A DNA stretch of 64,000 nt from Mytilus edulis (GCF_963676685.1 NC_092354.1:15816746-15880745); one strand, 5' to 3'; numbered from the stretch's first letter, positions 40,901-53,650 are shown. Numbers and translations are program-made. Notes: generated from the sequence alone by a model not told the origin.

Positions 40901-43900
40901 CTTAGTAATCTATTACAAAAATCTTATTCTCTGAAATTACTTGGCCACATTAATCGAAACTTGGCCACAATCATCTTTGGGGTATCTAGTTAAAAAATTT
41001 GGGGCGTGACCCGGCCAACCAACCAAGATGGCCGCCATGGCTAAAAATAGAACATAGGGGTGAAATGTAGATTTTGGCTTATATCTCTGAAACCAAAGCA
41101 TTTAGAGCAAATCTGACATGGGGGGTAACATTGTTCATCAAGTGAAAATCTATCTGCCCTGAAAATTTTCAGATGAATCGGACAACCAGTTGTTGGGTTG
41201 CTGCCCCGAAATAAGTAATTTGAAGGAAATTTTGTAGATTTTGGTTATTATCTTGAATATTATTATGGAAGGATAAACTGTAAACAGCAATAATGTTCAG
41301 CAAAGTAAGATCTACAAATAAGTCAAAAGACCAAAATTATCAGTTGACCCCTTATGGAGTTATTGCCCTTTATAGTCAATTTTGACCAATTTTTCGTAAA
41401 TTTTTGTAAATCTTTTACAAAAATCTTCTCCTCTGAAACTACTAGGCCAAATTTAACCAAACTTGGCCACAATCATTATTTGGGTATCTTGTTTGAAAAA
41501 TGTGTGGCGTGACCCGGCCATCCAACCAAGATGGCCGCCATGGCTAAAAATAGAACATAGAGGTGAAATGTAGATTTTGGCTAATATCTCTGAAACCAAA
41601 GCATTTAGAGGAAATCTGACATGGGGGTAAAGTTGTGTATCAGGTCAAGACCTATCTGCCCTGAAATTTTCAGACAATCGTCAACCTGTTGTTAGGTTGC
41701 TGCCCCAAAAATTAGTAATTTTAATGGAATGTTGCAGATTTTGGTTATTATCTTTAATATTATTATAGATAGAAATAAACTGTAAACAGCAATAATGTTT
41801 AGCAAAATCAGATCTACAAATAAGTCAACATGACCAAAATTGTCAATTGACCCCTTAAGGAGTTATTGCCTTTTATAGTCAATTGTTAACAATTTCATAA
41901 ATTTTTGTTAATTTTTGTAAATTTTTAGGAAATTTTTTCCACTGTAATTACTGGGCCAAGTTCATTATAGTTAGAGAGAATTGTAGCAACAAGAATGTTC
42001 AGTAACGAAAAATCTACAAACACATCACCATCATCAAAACACCATTTTGTCATGAATTTATCTGTGTCAATTGTTAATATGCACATAGACCAAGGTGAGC
42101 GACACAGGCTCTTGAGAGCCTCTAGTTTAAATAAGATACCCAAATGATGATTGTGGTCAAGTTTTGTCAAATTTGGCGAGGAGTTTCAGAGGAGAAGATT
42201 TTAACGAGAACGACGGACGACAGCCGAAGACTGTCACCAATCGATGAGACAAGCTCACTCGGCCTTTTAGGCCAGTTTAGCTAAACATTTGCAAGAACAA
42301 ATTTTAAGATCCAACATTTTTGAGCTTTATTTGAGACAAGTAATATATATATTATTGTGCTCGCCATGTATAACCACATGTTACCTGATAGAGAATGTCC
42401 GTCATAAAGTTGTAACATGTTTAGACGTGTTAATTTGATGTGGCGGCATGGCTATTAACAACATAATCCTTTAACACAAACTAAATAGCTGATATAAAAG
42501 GAATAGCAACAATTTTCAACTATACATACTATACCTCATGCACGGTGCCATACGATTATACAGAAGCACGAGGTAGAATTTTGCTGAAGGGAGATAAAAA
42601 AAATGTACTACTTCAAATTTGAAAATCTAATTTTTGCTAGGGCAAATTTGAAGATAATAAATGTTCGGCTACATGTAAATTTGACACGAATAATATATAT
42701 ATATATATATAATGTCTAAAAATAGCAACAATCAACATTCAATCTAATTAAGCGTGGATCAGTTTGTGAAAATAAACTGATACAGTTACTGAATTAAAAT
42801 TATTATGATAATATATATATATATATATATATACATAAAAGATGTAGTATGCTTGCAAAATGGGACAATTCCCCACAAGAGACCAAATGGCACATAAATT
42901 AACAACTATAGATTACCGTACAGCATTCAACAATGAGGAGAGCCCATATTTCATAGTCAGCTATAAAAGACCCCGAAATCACAAATGTTAAGCAATTATA
43001 ATAAGAAATCTAACCGCATAATGTATGTACAAAATTTTTACGAAAAACTAATATGTAACACATAAACAAACGACAACTACTGAACTACATGTTCCTGACT
43101 TGTGACAGGCACATACATACATAATGTAGCGGCGAAAAACATGTTAAATACATGTATTCGTATTAATATCAATTTCAATATGTTAATGTTTTCTCCTTGC
43201 ACACATTTCTAATTTATAACGTTGTCGTAGTTATGTCTTCATGGTTCAAACACGAATTTGTTTGGGCGCCGATCAACTGCTGGTAGACATTTAACATGTG
43301 AAAGATGTTGTGGCGGAACAGAACTTTGTAACGCTGATCTCCAATGTGGACATCAGGAGCGTGAGTACTTGTTTTACTAAACAAAATCCAAAATAAAAAC
43401 ACAAAAAGCACATTGCTCAATCAATCATCTTGCGTTTTTGTTACATATTTACTTGCGATAAAAGAATAGAAGAAATATTTCTATTCTATTAACATTATAT
43501 TTTAGTCTACAGTTTGAATCGTAAAGCAGTTTATATTGGTGGATAAAATAAACATATAAAATGTGTTTTTCAAATGCTTATCGATGAGTGAATTAAATCA
43601 ATATACAGTCACACTTGTTCGAAAAGTTCCATTTTCATGAAAAATCAGATCGCGTTAGGTTGCCCTCTTCGTTGCCTACTATAGTAAACCAGATATGTGT
43701 TTTCAATATTAATTCAATGACAAATCTTAGATACGGACATTATCTAAATCCGGATGGTTACCTTGCTATACCGATGTGATTGTTACTAATTTCACAACTC
43801 TATCAATATAGAAAAAGCAATGAATGCGTCATGCACATCAACAACCGAATGTAGCAGTAACCTTGTTTGTATAACTGGAAAATGTCAATGTGCGTCAAAC

Positions 43901-46900
43901 AAGTATTATTGGGATAGTATTTCATGCATTACAAGTAAGTACATTTACAATTGCTGAACATTTATGCGGATGTTAGATTTTTTTAACATATAAATAAAAT
44001 TATATTAATCTTTACAATATCAAGAATAAGAAAAACATATATCTGATCAAAATATTTAACAAACATGTAACAGAAAAGTTATAAAAAAAAATCCAAGAAA
44101 AGTTACGTTTTTTTTATAAATACTACTGAAAATGATAATTTATTGAGTACTTTGAATATAAGTTTAGATTAAGTTATATAATAAGAAGAAACTTGCCTGA
44201 TGAATAATGGCAAAATGATTAAATTACAGAAATTTGGACAGACTTAGAACCATTGAATAAATTTGTCATATGATTTAACCAATTTAAAATGAGTGTACAC
44301 AACGTAATGTATATATGTCATAATTTGTGTAGTTAAGGTTGCAAAGTTTATCTATCATCAAATCTATCACAAAACTGCTAGGTCGAGTTAACATCCCCTA
44401 TTGGTTCTGAAATTTTCTTCTTTCTTTCTTCGCCGAAACACTTAGCACGCTGTTATCATAAACATGTCTTTATAAATGGCGAAAGATAAATGCATGGATT
44501 TTCTTCTACGTCTTCTTATTCTCAATTCAATATAATTTTAAGTCTTTGAAAAACAGGTTTCATTTACAATTTCAGAGAAAGATAATGTAAGAATGAAGTT
44601 ACAAAACTATATTGTTTTAGAAATTGAAAAGAGTAAAACAAAAAACTGAAAAACAGCCTACCTATTTTAAATATATATTCAAGATTAATATAACAAACCT
44701 ACTGAACTCCGAGGAAAAGTCAAAACGGAAAGTCCGTTATCAAATAGTAAAATCAAAAGCTCAAACACATCAAACGACTGGATAATATCACCATTCATAT
44801 TTCTGACTTTTTTTTTATATATCTTAAATATGTTTTATAATAATCAACTGTTAAATCAACCCTAAAAGAGGGACGAAATATACCAGAGGGAGAGTCAAAC
44901 TCATAAGTTGCCCAGGGAAGCAACTAACGGGACCCGATGTTTCAGACTCATTTGTCCAGGAGAAAAGCAAATGAGGAAAAAAACTCCAATGATTATAAAT
45001 TGTTAACATCTATCTTTATGAATATCATCTATCCTTGTACAAAATTTAATGTATAGGTACATGTAATTATCGTCTATATATGTATTTATACATCACACCA
45101 TATATTATCTTTAAATTTGAATAAAGTATACATTCTATCTGAAATTTGTTTTCACACAAGAGTTACCTGTATTTATCAAGCAGTTTTAATTTAAAAGCAC
45201 ACCAAACTGTTCTTTTGTTATGATTATTCTATTACATTAAATATCTGGTCGAGTGATCTTTTACCACGTACGACTCGTTATATATTCCTGATTTTGTACA
45301 AGCATTTTCTATATGAAGTAATAAGAGAATAATGTACACACATATATCAAAATTGTGAAAACAAACTTAATTTTATTGAAATTTTCAGATCGATCAAATG
45401 GCGAGGTTTGCACAGACAAAGGACAATGTCATGCGACATTACAATGCATACGAAATATATGTAGCTGCCCTTCTACGCAGTATTGGAATGGAACAAGTTG
45501 TTTACAAAGTAAGACATCACCAGTTTAACATGACACGTTTTGTATTTAATGAAAGTACTGGTAGCAAGAAAATTCGCACTTTAGACCAGTGGATCAGCGC
45601 TTTTTCGACTTATATAGATATAGAGGATGTGGTGTGAGTGCCAATGAGACAACTCTCCATCCAAACAACAATTTAAAAAAAGGAAACCATTATAGGTCAA
45701 TATACGACCTTCAACACGGAGCCTTGACTCACACCGAACAACAAGCTATAAAGGACCCCAAAATTACTAGTGTAAAACCATTCAAACGGGAAAACCAACG
45801 GTCTAATATATGGTCATATAAATTTTAATATTAAATATTTCTTAAATGTGAATGAATTAAATGAACGATCCGTCACGTTGAATAAACTAAACGAAATATT
45901 TTCTATGTATACTTCTAAACGTATAGTTTCTTTGATTTTACAGGGAAAAGTTTAAACTTTACCTGTGATGCTTCTGTAGAGTGCTTGGAAAGTTTGTTTT
46001 GTCTTCATGGAAAATGTCAATGTGATTATGCGTTTGACTACTGGATGGGTTCAGCATGCACAAACAGTAGGTGAAACATACATTAAGTGATACATGTGCG
46101 CAATTAATATTATACTTCAATGAAGGTAGGAAGAAACTTTTAACCTTCACTAATGAAATGATATTTCATTTAACATCGATGTCCATAATGCTTCATCATT
46201 TTATATACTAGACAACAAATATCTTGGGAATATTAAAATATCGTTTTCCTTGAAAATATTGAAGATAGACAAATAGAAATAGATAGAAACTTGTAAATTA
46301 ATTAAGACTTAAGTTATTTATAACTTGAAACTCAAAACAAGTAATTTGTTCCTTAAATAAGTGTTATTGCTAATTCATTTATATATATATAAAAGTAACA
46401 TTTTTTCTCATTATTTCTTTATATCTATTCTCCTCTCAAAACAATAATTTTTTAATTTTATGATATAAAATGATGTAAAAAATTATTAAAACTACATGTA
46501 GTTCATGCTTCTATTGGAATTTAAGATAACTCTATTTTATATTTCTTAAAAACAAAAATTATCTTTATAAGTTGCTAAAAAAATTACTTGTTAGAGTAAT
46601 GCTTCTGACTGACGAAATAGTTCGTTTAAACCATTGTGTAAAATGTTGTGATCTACAGCACAACTCAACAATAAGGAAACAGATTGATACATGTGTGTTC
46701 TTAGCAAATGTAATATGCAGCTAAAACAAAAAGCATTATAATCAGGTTTTTTTTAAATGCTATACTCAAATAAATGAAAGAAGGAAGGAAGGAATACTCG
46801 GATTTCCTCTTCAATTAATGATTTGATAAATTTTGCATATTTGTGGATATACATATTGATCGAAATTCTCATAGCTGAGCTACCTAGTTTACATATTATA

Positions 46901-49900
46901 TAATTGTAGGAAAAAGTTTTAATACGACATGTACTTCAAATGAAGAATGTGCAACTTTTCGATGCATTGATTCCAAATGTGTATGTCCACTAATCTCAGA
47001 GTATTGGTCTGGATCTCAATGTTTAAGTGAGTATACACGTTCATCATACATTTACTTATGTAATGATGTATTCTAACAGACTTTCATCCGAAAATATTTT
47101 ATTTGGTTGTTTATCACAATATCAAGCTTTAATATCGGTTATGTATTTAATTTACCTTTTCTAATACGTTTAATGAAAACCGAAATCATGCAAATGGAAG
47201 ATCTCTTTTTTTTCGTTTTAAACGTCAGATTGATTTGTGGCATTATTCGTACTTACCTTTTAGTCAATCATATTGTATTGTTTTGAAAAAGATGGATCAC
47301 CATCCAGTAGCAAGTACTTTCGGTACTGGCATGGAAATACGTGGATTTTGTGTTATTAAAATTTGCTGTAACAAAATTTTCGAAACTATTTAAATTTAAG
47401 GAAAGCATCTCCCTCATGCAAAGCTCTGATTCCTTGACCGGCTTTAGCTTAACCTTTTCGTCCTTTAATATGCATTGGATTTTTTGTCCTCGAGCACCAC
47501 TGAAGAGACATAAATAGACATTATAATGTTTATGTGTATGAGAAGAATCATGAATCGAACATTGTTCTGATGGGAATATTATTATTTTGTTAGGAGGCCT
47601 TGAATGTGCTGATCTACCAATATCAAAAGATGGAATATACACAATATATCCAAACGGCAAAAATAAACCGGTTCGTGTTTTCTGTATAGTTCGTCAACAT
47701 GAAAAATGGACTGTAAGTGTATAATTTAATGAATTAGATAGTTTAATAGTTTTATCAATATCTCCATTCCGTGATACGAATAAAGTAGAAACAGAGATTA
47801 CTGGTGTATACAACAGGTCCAAAGTACTACCTTATATGGATATGAGTAAATAAGTCTGCTAATGTCCTCGAAAATATAATTGTATATTTTCTTACGACGC
47901 AATTTTCGTTTACCTAGGGTTTTGACAAATCCACCAAATGAGTAACAATGCACGATGGACCAACATCAACAGAGAACACGTGTTATTTATTTATATACAA
48001 GACAAATTTTTATTAATTCCAGGATAAACAATTTCACTTTGTTATTTATCATTTGGTATCTACATTTATAGTCCGTGGTAAAAAGGATTTACGTCATGCT
48101 CAGATTTACGAATACTAATAGCTGTTTTAATACGACGAAATGAATGTTAGCACTACCCGAATTAAAGTCATTATTATTATTATTTATGTTATTTTTTTTT
48201 GCATATTTCAGATATTTTTGGACTTTTTTTTATCTTAAATGTTCACTTTGCTTTGAAGGTAATGAAGGAATATTTTCTTCTATCATGTTTCATTTCGTCA
48301 TTGCAAACTTAATTTCCTCCTTTTCTAGATATTGAAATTTTTCATATTTTCAAAGTACTCCGATATTTGACATGTTTATGTGCGACAACGACCTGTACTT
48401 TCATAAGTTTTCTAAAAATTGCAGCGTTTGGAATTTCAGAAAAAATTTAAAAGTTTAGGTCTAAACGTTGATATAATCAATTTCTTCTTTTCTTCTTTTG
48501 ACCTCAGCTTGAGATTTACTTTGGATCCATAACTATTTGTGAGTTACAAATTCCGTAGATTGTGTGCCCATAAAATCAACAAACTTCAATTTTCTAGAGA
48601 TCATCTTGCAGAACCCCAAAATTAGATATCCATTAAAATGCAGTTTTTTTTTTTCGATCAACAAAATTGAATTCATCGAAAATAAACGATTCCAAAATAT
48701 TGAACTTAAAATCTACCAAAAAGTTATAATGTTGAGTAAAACGTGCCACAACAGAATTATTTTACTGGTTTTATGCATTGCTTGATTTCAAAACTTTGTG
48801 TTATGACTGAAATAAACAGTTGACACTCGTTTTTTACAATTCAGTTGACTCGATATTTCGGTTGAGATGAAGTTTTCTCTTTGTCCCGAACTTTGTTCCA
48901 TAAAGATATATGTATTTTGACTTCTAATGTGTCAAAGTTGTAATGACTCGTACCTAATTAACTTTTACAGGGTCAGCAAAAGCATTCAAATTGCACTATT
49001 TATTTCAAGCTGATACATGTTTGTCAAAATCTTACCTCGGGGATTTAAATGGATTGAAGAATTTAACTGACAATACACATACACGTGTATTGAATTTCCA
49101 ATCACTGACCACTGTGTTTACCTTAGATGATCTATGATCACCATGATAAATTAATAGTTGTACATTGTTATAATTAATAAACAATTATTAACTATGTCTA
49201 AAAACTATTAACCGTAATTATACATATATGAGCTTGGTCTTCCATAAAAGAGGGATTGAGACTTAGTAATTAGATCAATCGTCGTCTTTAATCTTTCTGT
49301 ACTTGATCCTTTAGAAAAAGTTTAAAATATAAGAAAATGAAAAGAAATCTAATTTTCTAAAATCTCTTGTATACGAGAATGAACGATTTTGTCAACTTTA
49401 AATCACGGTTAGATCGATTAGAAACTATTCTATTAAAAAAGAAGACGAAACAAAAAATAATCGTTTCATTTAATTATAATAATTAGCGAACTTTATTATA
49501 TATAATTACATATTTGATACAACGATCTACGACAGAAAATCGAGTCCTTTCTAAATTCATAAATTTGTTGTAACCTTACTAAGCTAAGCAAGAGTTCTAT
49601 CTATGGGCTTTTCGGTTTTCTGTGAGTTGAATACAATTGAACATGGAAATGGGGAATGTGTCAAAGAGACAACAACCCGACCATAGAAAAGACAACAGTA
49701 TGAGTATCTTGACATTTTCTCTGGTCCGACTGACCTAAAAATAACAAGAGTTGACTGTATATTTTCTTTTGTTTAACATTCTTTATTTCATGTTTTGTCT
49801 ATCAATTTAAAAGGTCATACAAAGAAGAATAAATGGCTCTGTTGATTTTTATCAAACATGGAATAAATACAAGCAAGGATTTGGATCGGCCTACGGAGAA

Positions 49901-52900
49901 TATTGGTTAGGTAATTTAATTATTTCTATTAAATCATATTTGAAAATACAGCTTTGAACCGATTTCTAGAAGAATTTTAATCCGGTAACGTCAGGGCCAT
50001 CAGGATTTCAATTTTTGTTTAAACATATAATAGAAAAATAAAGGATATGGGGTATCCATCCATGCCACAAAATCAGTACATGAACAGCAACGAATAAAAC
50101 ACACAAAAGCAAATGACAAAAGCAGAAATAATCTGATGGCTATTAAGAAAATGAGCTTCTTCTACAAACTGTAATCTCTCTGGAGTGTTATTAAAAAAAT
50201 ATTGAATAATTAAACCAGCTTATCTTTAATGAGTTACATTTTTCGATTGATAAGACTAGTATAGTTGTTTGAATAACTTCAACTTTCAGTGAAATTACAA
50301 GATAAAAGACATCACACTACAAATGCATTGCTCCATTGCTCTCTATTTCAAAGTCGGCATTCGTACTAATTTTGTCTTACAACCAAAGAGAGTGATAATC
50401 ATTCGTGTTGAAGACCGTACCTTGACCTATAATGGTTTACTTTCATAAATTGTGACTTGGATGGAGAGTTGTCTCACTGACATACATACTACATCTTCCT
50501 ATATCTATTATATGATAAAACAAATCATTCAATACATTGCTAAAAAAATCAATCATCAGAATTTTTAGTTGCGTATGAGAGCATACTAGTTCCGTAAATC
50601 AAGAGGTACACAACATGTTCTTTATGTGTTCCTTTTGCTTCGAGATATTGCTTATAGTTTCTGAAAAACAGACCAAAACACCAAAAAATTACATTGAGCA
50701 ATGAACCGTACAAATGATGTTAAGGTAAATAAAAACTTTTCAGACTGACATACATTGTGGAATATTTCCATACATCAAATATCATTGACCTTTTGCATTC
50801 AGTATTAAAATACCAGACCAAAATTGAAAAACTTAACGTTAACCACTGAGCCATGAAAATGAGGTCAAGTTAAGATGACACCTATCAGTTGGACATGAAC
50901 ACCTTACAAGTACTCAATACACTGATCATAGTTGACCTATAGAGACAGATTGCTTAAAGTATATGAGATCTGGACAAGACGACGAAAACTAAACCTTATT
51001 CTCTGATTTATGAATTGAATTCAAAGTCAAATGAAATCTGTCTGACAGGCATGAAGACCCTGAAAAGTACCCACATACTAAATATACTTATCATATTACT
51101 CGTAACAAGAGATAAATTAAGAAATTAAGATGAAAGTAATCAGTGAACCATGAAAAAGAGGCCAAGGGCTATGGACACTAAAGGACATAAGGCATATATA
51201 TATACAAAGTATGAAGCATCCAGGTCTTCTACATTCTGAATTATTAAGCATTTAAAAAGTAAGTTAACACCACCGCCTCTGGATCACTATCCACATTTCT
51301 CATGTTCTTCACAAAAAAGTCACTGGCTCGACAAAACATCAATATTAAGGAAATCATGAATTATTTTCTTATAGGACAATCTCTGTCCAAATCTTCGTAT
51401 ATGTTTATATGTATCGGATGTCACTATAAGGTTTGCTTCCCGACACAAAAACTACTCACAGTTAAAGAAAGAATTATTTAAATCGATTCAGCAGATGTTT
51501 TTCTGTCATCAACACACACTGTTGACCCACACAATGTATAACCAACAAAATTTGTCTACGTCTCAAATGCACATACAACTTAAGATGTAAACTCGCGGAC
51601 TTTTTTCATTGCAGAAAAGTTGTTTGATCTATTAATTTATCATATTCCTTATGGCGCCAATTGAACTGACTATTGATTCACTCGATGGGTGATGGATGCT
51701 TACCTAGTCTTCGTATCTTGATACTTTGTAATGCATGATTATGTGCAAAAAGTTGAAATCATATTAAATAATAAGCGAATATTAGTACTGAGGGAAAATC
51801 GCTGTGCCAGAAATAAAACTGTTTCCTATTTCGTATGGAAGTGAATATAACTTCGTACAGTTTGTATGTTGCGGCACATAAAAAAAAAGTTGAATACATA
51901 AATGTCTACATTTGCTTGAGGTATAGAGGAATCTTTACGCATAATTTACCCTTCTGCTTTTATATGCGCATTTCCCAAGTCAGTAACATCTAGAATTTTT
52001 TAGTCTTGGGTCTTTTTCAGATCTAGCTCATTTATATGTTTTGGAGTCGAGTGTGGCGTCCATTTTGCTGAACTAGTTCACATTATTGTTTAGGGACCAA
52101 CGAAGGCCGCATATGTGTGGGATTTTACACTGCGTTAAAGACTCTTGGTTTGCCTTGGGATGTTTTCTGCTCTTTGGTCGGGTTATTATTGTCTCTTTGA
52201 CACATTCCCCGTTCACACTATCACACCTATCATTATTGTATTACATATATTGTTCAACTAGTATTTTTTTTATTCCCTTTATAAATCTATTATTTCATAA
52301 TTATTTCAAGGAAATGATAATCTCCATTTGATAACTTCGATCGGTCGTCACGAAATAAGTATATATATTGAAATAGCAAACGGACAACATCACACAGTCA
52401 ATTATACTACATTTCGAGTCAGTGACGAACAGTCCTTGTATGTTCTAACTGTTACCGGCTATACCGGAGATGCAGGACGTAAGTCTAGCCAATAACCTTA
52501 AGTCGACCTGCATTTTTATATTTTATCACCAAGTCCTTTGCAATTTTAGGGTGTATTAATTTTTTTCATGAAACAATAAGGCTATATTTAAAAATACAGT
52601 TAACCAAAAAAAAAAAAAAAATCTTTATGAATAGCTATTCGTAAAAACTTTGAACATGTTTTATAGATACAAAAAAAATGAATCACAAAAATACTGAACT
52701 CCTCAAAAAGGAAAGTTCCCAATTTGGTACAGGCCTTTTCTAATGTAAAAAATGGTGGATTGAACTTAGTTTTATAGCTAGCTAAACCTCTCACATGTGT
52801 GACAGTCGCATCAAATTTTATTATATTGACATAGATGTGTGAACAAAACAAACGGAAACAATAGGTAAAAATGCACAAATAGGGGTACAGCAACAAACAA

Positions 52901-53392
52901 TACATGTTAATTGTAAAATGGAATTATGTAAGTGCGGGTCAGCCGATAACATGAAAGAATAAGAAAATAAATGTGAAAGACATATGTCAACATATGGCGT
53001 CTGACGACCGACACGTGTCAGTTACATGCATGTAAGAGGTTATGCAATGTAAAGCTGTTGCTTCTAGTGTTACAGTTCCTTGTGCTGTATTGTTGCTTTT
53101 AGATTGTATTTTCCACGATATATCATATGAGTTTTTGAATTGGATGTTTTAATCATTTGCAGAAAATGCCATGGATAATTCAAACGGTAAACCATTCTCA
53201 ACAAAAGACAGAGACAATGACCTATACGAAAATGGTAACATTGCAGTTACCAATAAAAGCGCCTGGTGGTATTACAGCAGTTTTAACTCGGACCTGAACA
53301 TAGCATATTCCGGTAATTCAGGACACATGTATTGGGGTACTTGGAGTGGTGATATATCGAAAAGTATAATGATGATTAAAAGAACCTATTGA
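34892..53392 (+). CDS. Secreted fibrinogen-related protein: signal peptide, 2 three-finger domains, 4 Cys-rich modules, fibrinogen domain
   Basis: Fifteen predicted exons: 34892-34931, 35401-35483, 37279-37350, 37760-37889, 38972-39048, 39553-39624, 43231-43360, 43812-43934, 45389-45508, 45944-46066, 46910-47026, 47594-47712, 49814-49910, 52311-52478, 53163-53392. The 1701 coding bases keep one frame to TGA and give 566 residues. Every acceptor is AG and every donor GT; phases match at all 14 junctions. Domains: signal (1-14), three-finger 1 (about 15-108) and 2 (109-201), Cys-rich modules (202-362), fibrinogen C-terminal domain (363-566). Fibrinogen-related proteins act as secreted lectins in molluscan immunity; the partner of the three-finger part is unknown. 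No Ig domain or coiled coil is seen. The first exon is the least certain; the rest is well supported by family motifs. Confidence 0.85.
35401..37889 (+). CDS. Three-finger (Ly6/uPAR-like) domain 1, three exons
   Basis: Exons 35401-35483 (83 b), 37279-37350 (72 b) and 37760-37889 (130 b). Cysteines follow the three-finger layout: CFSC, QC, SC in the first exon; MCF and VGC in the second; LC, VCQKCC and VCN in the third. The CC-x5-CN ending (CCNDSNVCN) is diagnostic of Ly6/uPAR-like folds. The large intron between the first two exons contains the 35818-36974 transposon. Confidence 0.82.
35818..36974. mobile_element. 1.16-kb non-autonomous DNA transposon with TGTAGG ends and subterminal arrays
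   Basis: Ends TGTAGGACTCTAAAGTGCGA and its inverse (at least 23 matching bases), flanked by identical TATG (35814-35817, 36975-36978). Both ends carry inverted arrays of ACGCTAAAGTGCGATGGT and variants (35823-35930 and 36855-36970). The interior has no gene. TGT...ACA ends, a 4-bp duplication and terminal motif arrays resemble Ginger-type elements. It sits in an intron of the fibrinogen-related gene. Confidence 0.85.
38972..43360 (+). CDS. Three-finger (Ly6/uPAR-like) domain 2, three exons
   Basis: Exons 38972-39048 (77 b), 39553-39624 (72 b) and 43231-43360 (130 b). The second and third have exactly the lengths and phases of domain 1's exons. TCLFC, VCFLHKY, DLGC, LTCERCC and CCGGTELCN mark the cysteines. 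The clear parallel with domain 1 (CF-KY...KYD-GC) shows a tandem domain duplication. Confidence 0.82.
39760..40020 (-). repeat. Hammerhead repeat copy with damaged ribozyme
   Basis: Minus-strand hammerhead position 39799-39842: the core reads ATGATAA instead of CTGATGA, while stem II and GAAAC are kept. The body follows with AAAGTACGAAGTTAAAGAGC. Confidence 0.75.
40314..42284. mobile_element. AGCTCACCTGGCC element with three to four internal 500-bp units
   Basis: Left end TTTTAGCTCACCTGGCCAAA, right end inverted as TTTAGCTAAACTGGCCTAAA. The inverted similarity extends into CTTCTCCTCTGAAACT near 40420 and 42180-42200. Internal units start at about 40420, 40921, 41421 and 41930 (TGAAACTACTGGGCCAAAT, CAACCAACCAAGATGGCCGC). 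No transposase gene. Likely a non-autonomous element expanded by internal duplication; target duplication not resolved. Confidence 0.75.
42838..43110 (+). repeat. SINE-like repeat, longer version
   Basis: AGATGTAGTATGCTTGCAAA, CCCCACAAGAGACCAAATGG, ACTATAGATTACCGTACAGC, ACTACATGTTCCTGACTTGT. Related to the fragment at 21935-22040. Confidence 0.7.
43812..47026 (+). CDS. Four Cys-rich EGF/EB-like modules, one exon each
   Basis: Exons 43812-43934, 45389-45508, 45944-46066 and 46910-47026 encode about 40 residues each, all phase 1-1. Each has six Cys in the order C-x5-C, C-x5-C-x-C, and a final C after a YYW, YW or DYW motif (for example CITGKCQC then [17 protein letters not shown] then DYWMGSAC). 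This matches the short EGF/EB-type modules common in mollusc secreted and receptor proteins. Symmetric exons allow modules to be added or lost without breaking the frame. They would act as a spacer or binding stalk between the N-terminal domains and the lectin-like head. Confidence 0.82.
45605..45830 (+). repeat. SINE-like repeat, long copy
   Basis: AGGATGTGGTGTGAGTGCCA, TGAGACAACTCTCCATCCAA, CATTATAGGTCAATATACGA, CTTCAACACGGAGCCTTGAC. Lies in the intron after the second Cys-rich exon. The open frame at 45589 is part of it. Confidence 0.8.
47027..47593. other. Intron before the fibrinogen domain
   Basis: AT-rich, bounded by GTGAGT and TTTTGTTAG. Nothing else recognised. Confidence 0.5.
47594..53392 (+). 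CDS. Fibrinogen C-terminal domain, four exons
   Basis: Exons 47594-47712, 49814-49910, 52311-52478 and 53163-53392 encode about 204 residues. Motifs in order: [22 protein letters not shown] (first disulfide pair present), [15 protein letters not shown] across the junction, [19 protein letters not shown], then FSTKDRDND (calcium-site acidic residues), [18 protein letters not shown] and MMIKRTY at the end. The usual NCA and WYxxC cysteines of the second disulfide are absent (NIA, YSSF). Length is near normal for the family, and no stop or frameshift occurs. Confidence 0.9.
47713..49813. other. Intron within the fibrinogen domain
   Basis: AT-rich, with a fragment of the GGGGAATGTGTCAAAGAGAC repeat at 49640-49690. 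Open frames at 48144 and 48564 have no family features and are rejected. Confidence 0.5.
49911..52310. other. Intron within the fibrinogen domain
   Basis: Contains a minus-strand SINE-like copy near 50360-50515 and a minus-strand fragment of the GGGGAATGTGTCAAAGAGAC repeat at 52010-52225. Otherwise no signal. Confidence 0.55.
52479..53162. other. Last intron of the fibrinogen-related gene
   Basis: Holds an ACTGAACTCC repeat copy (52680-52870) and an A-run near 52605. Bounded by GTAAGT and TTTGCAG. Confidence 0.6.
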
Positions 53393-53650
53393 ATATTTCA
53401 ATTCAGTGGGCCCTTTTATCAAGTATATTTTGTTCAAACCGTTCGTCTCTTTGTTTTTGTTATAGAAATTACCACTATTGTATTTGTCAAATGTTTGTGT
53501 GCACCACTTTTAATACAACAAAATATGAATTATAAATAAGCTAGGAATACCCTTTCAACAAATAGTTCCTAGTTTTCCAACAATATCTATCCTAAAATAT
53601 CTGGTAACAAAAGATGAAGCAAAGAAATGTATGTCATTATAAATTTAAAC

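Larger units (their letters stand above)
39625..43230. other. Large intron within three-finger domain 2
   Basis: Contains a hammerhead repeat (39760-40020), the AGCTCACCTGGCC element (40314-42284), two AT microsatellites (about 42697-42720 and 42811-42832) and a SINE-like block (42838-43110). No exon seen. Confidence 0.6.

Noticed and set aside
45398-45637. 79-codon frame with Met start overlapping a Cys-rich exon
   Set aside because: It is a different frame from the one that gives the Cys-rich module and joins the neighbouring exons in phase.
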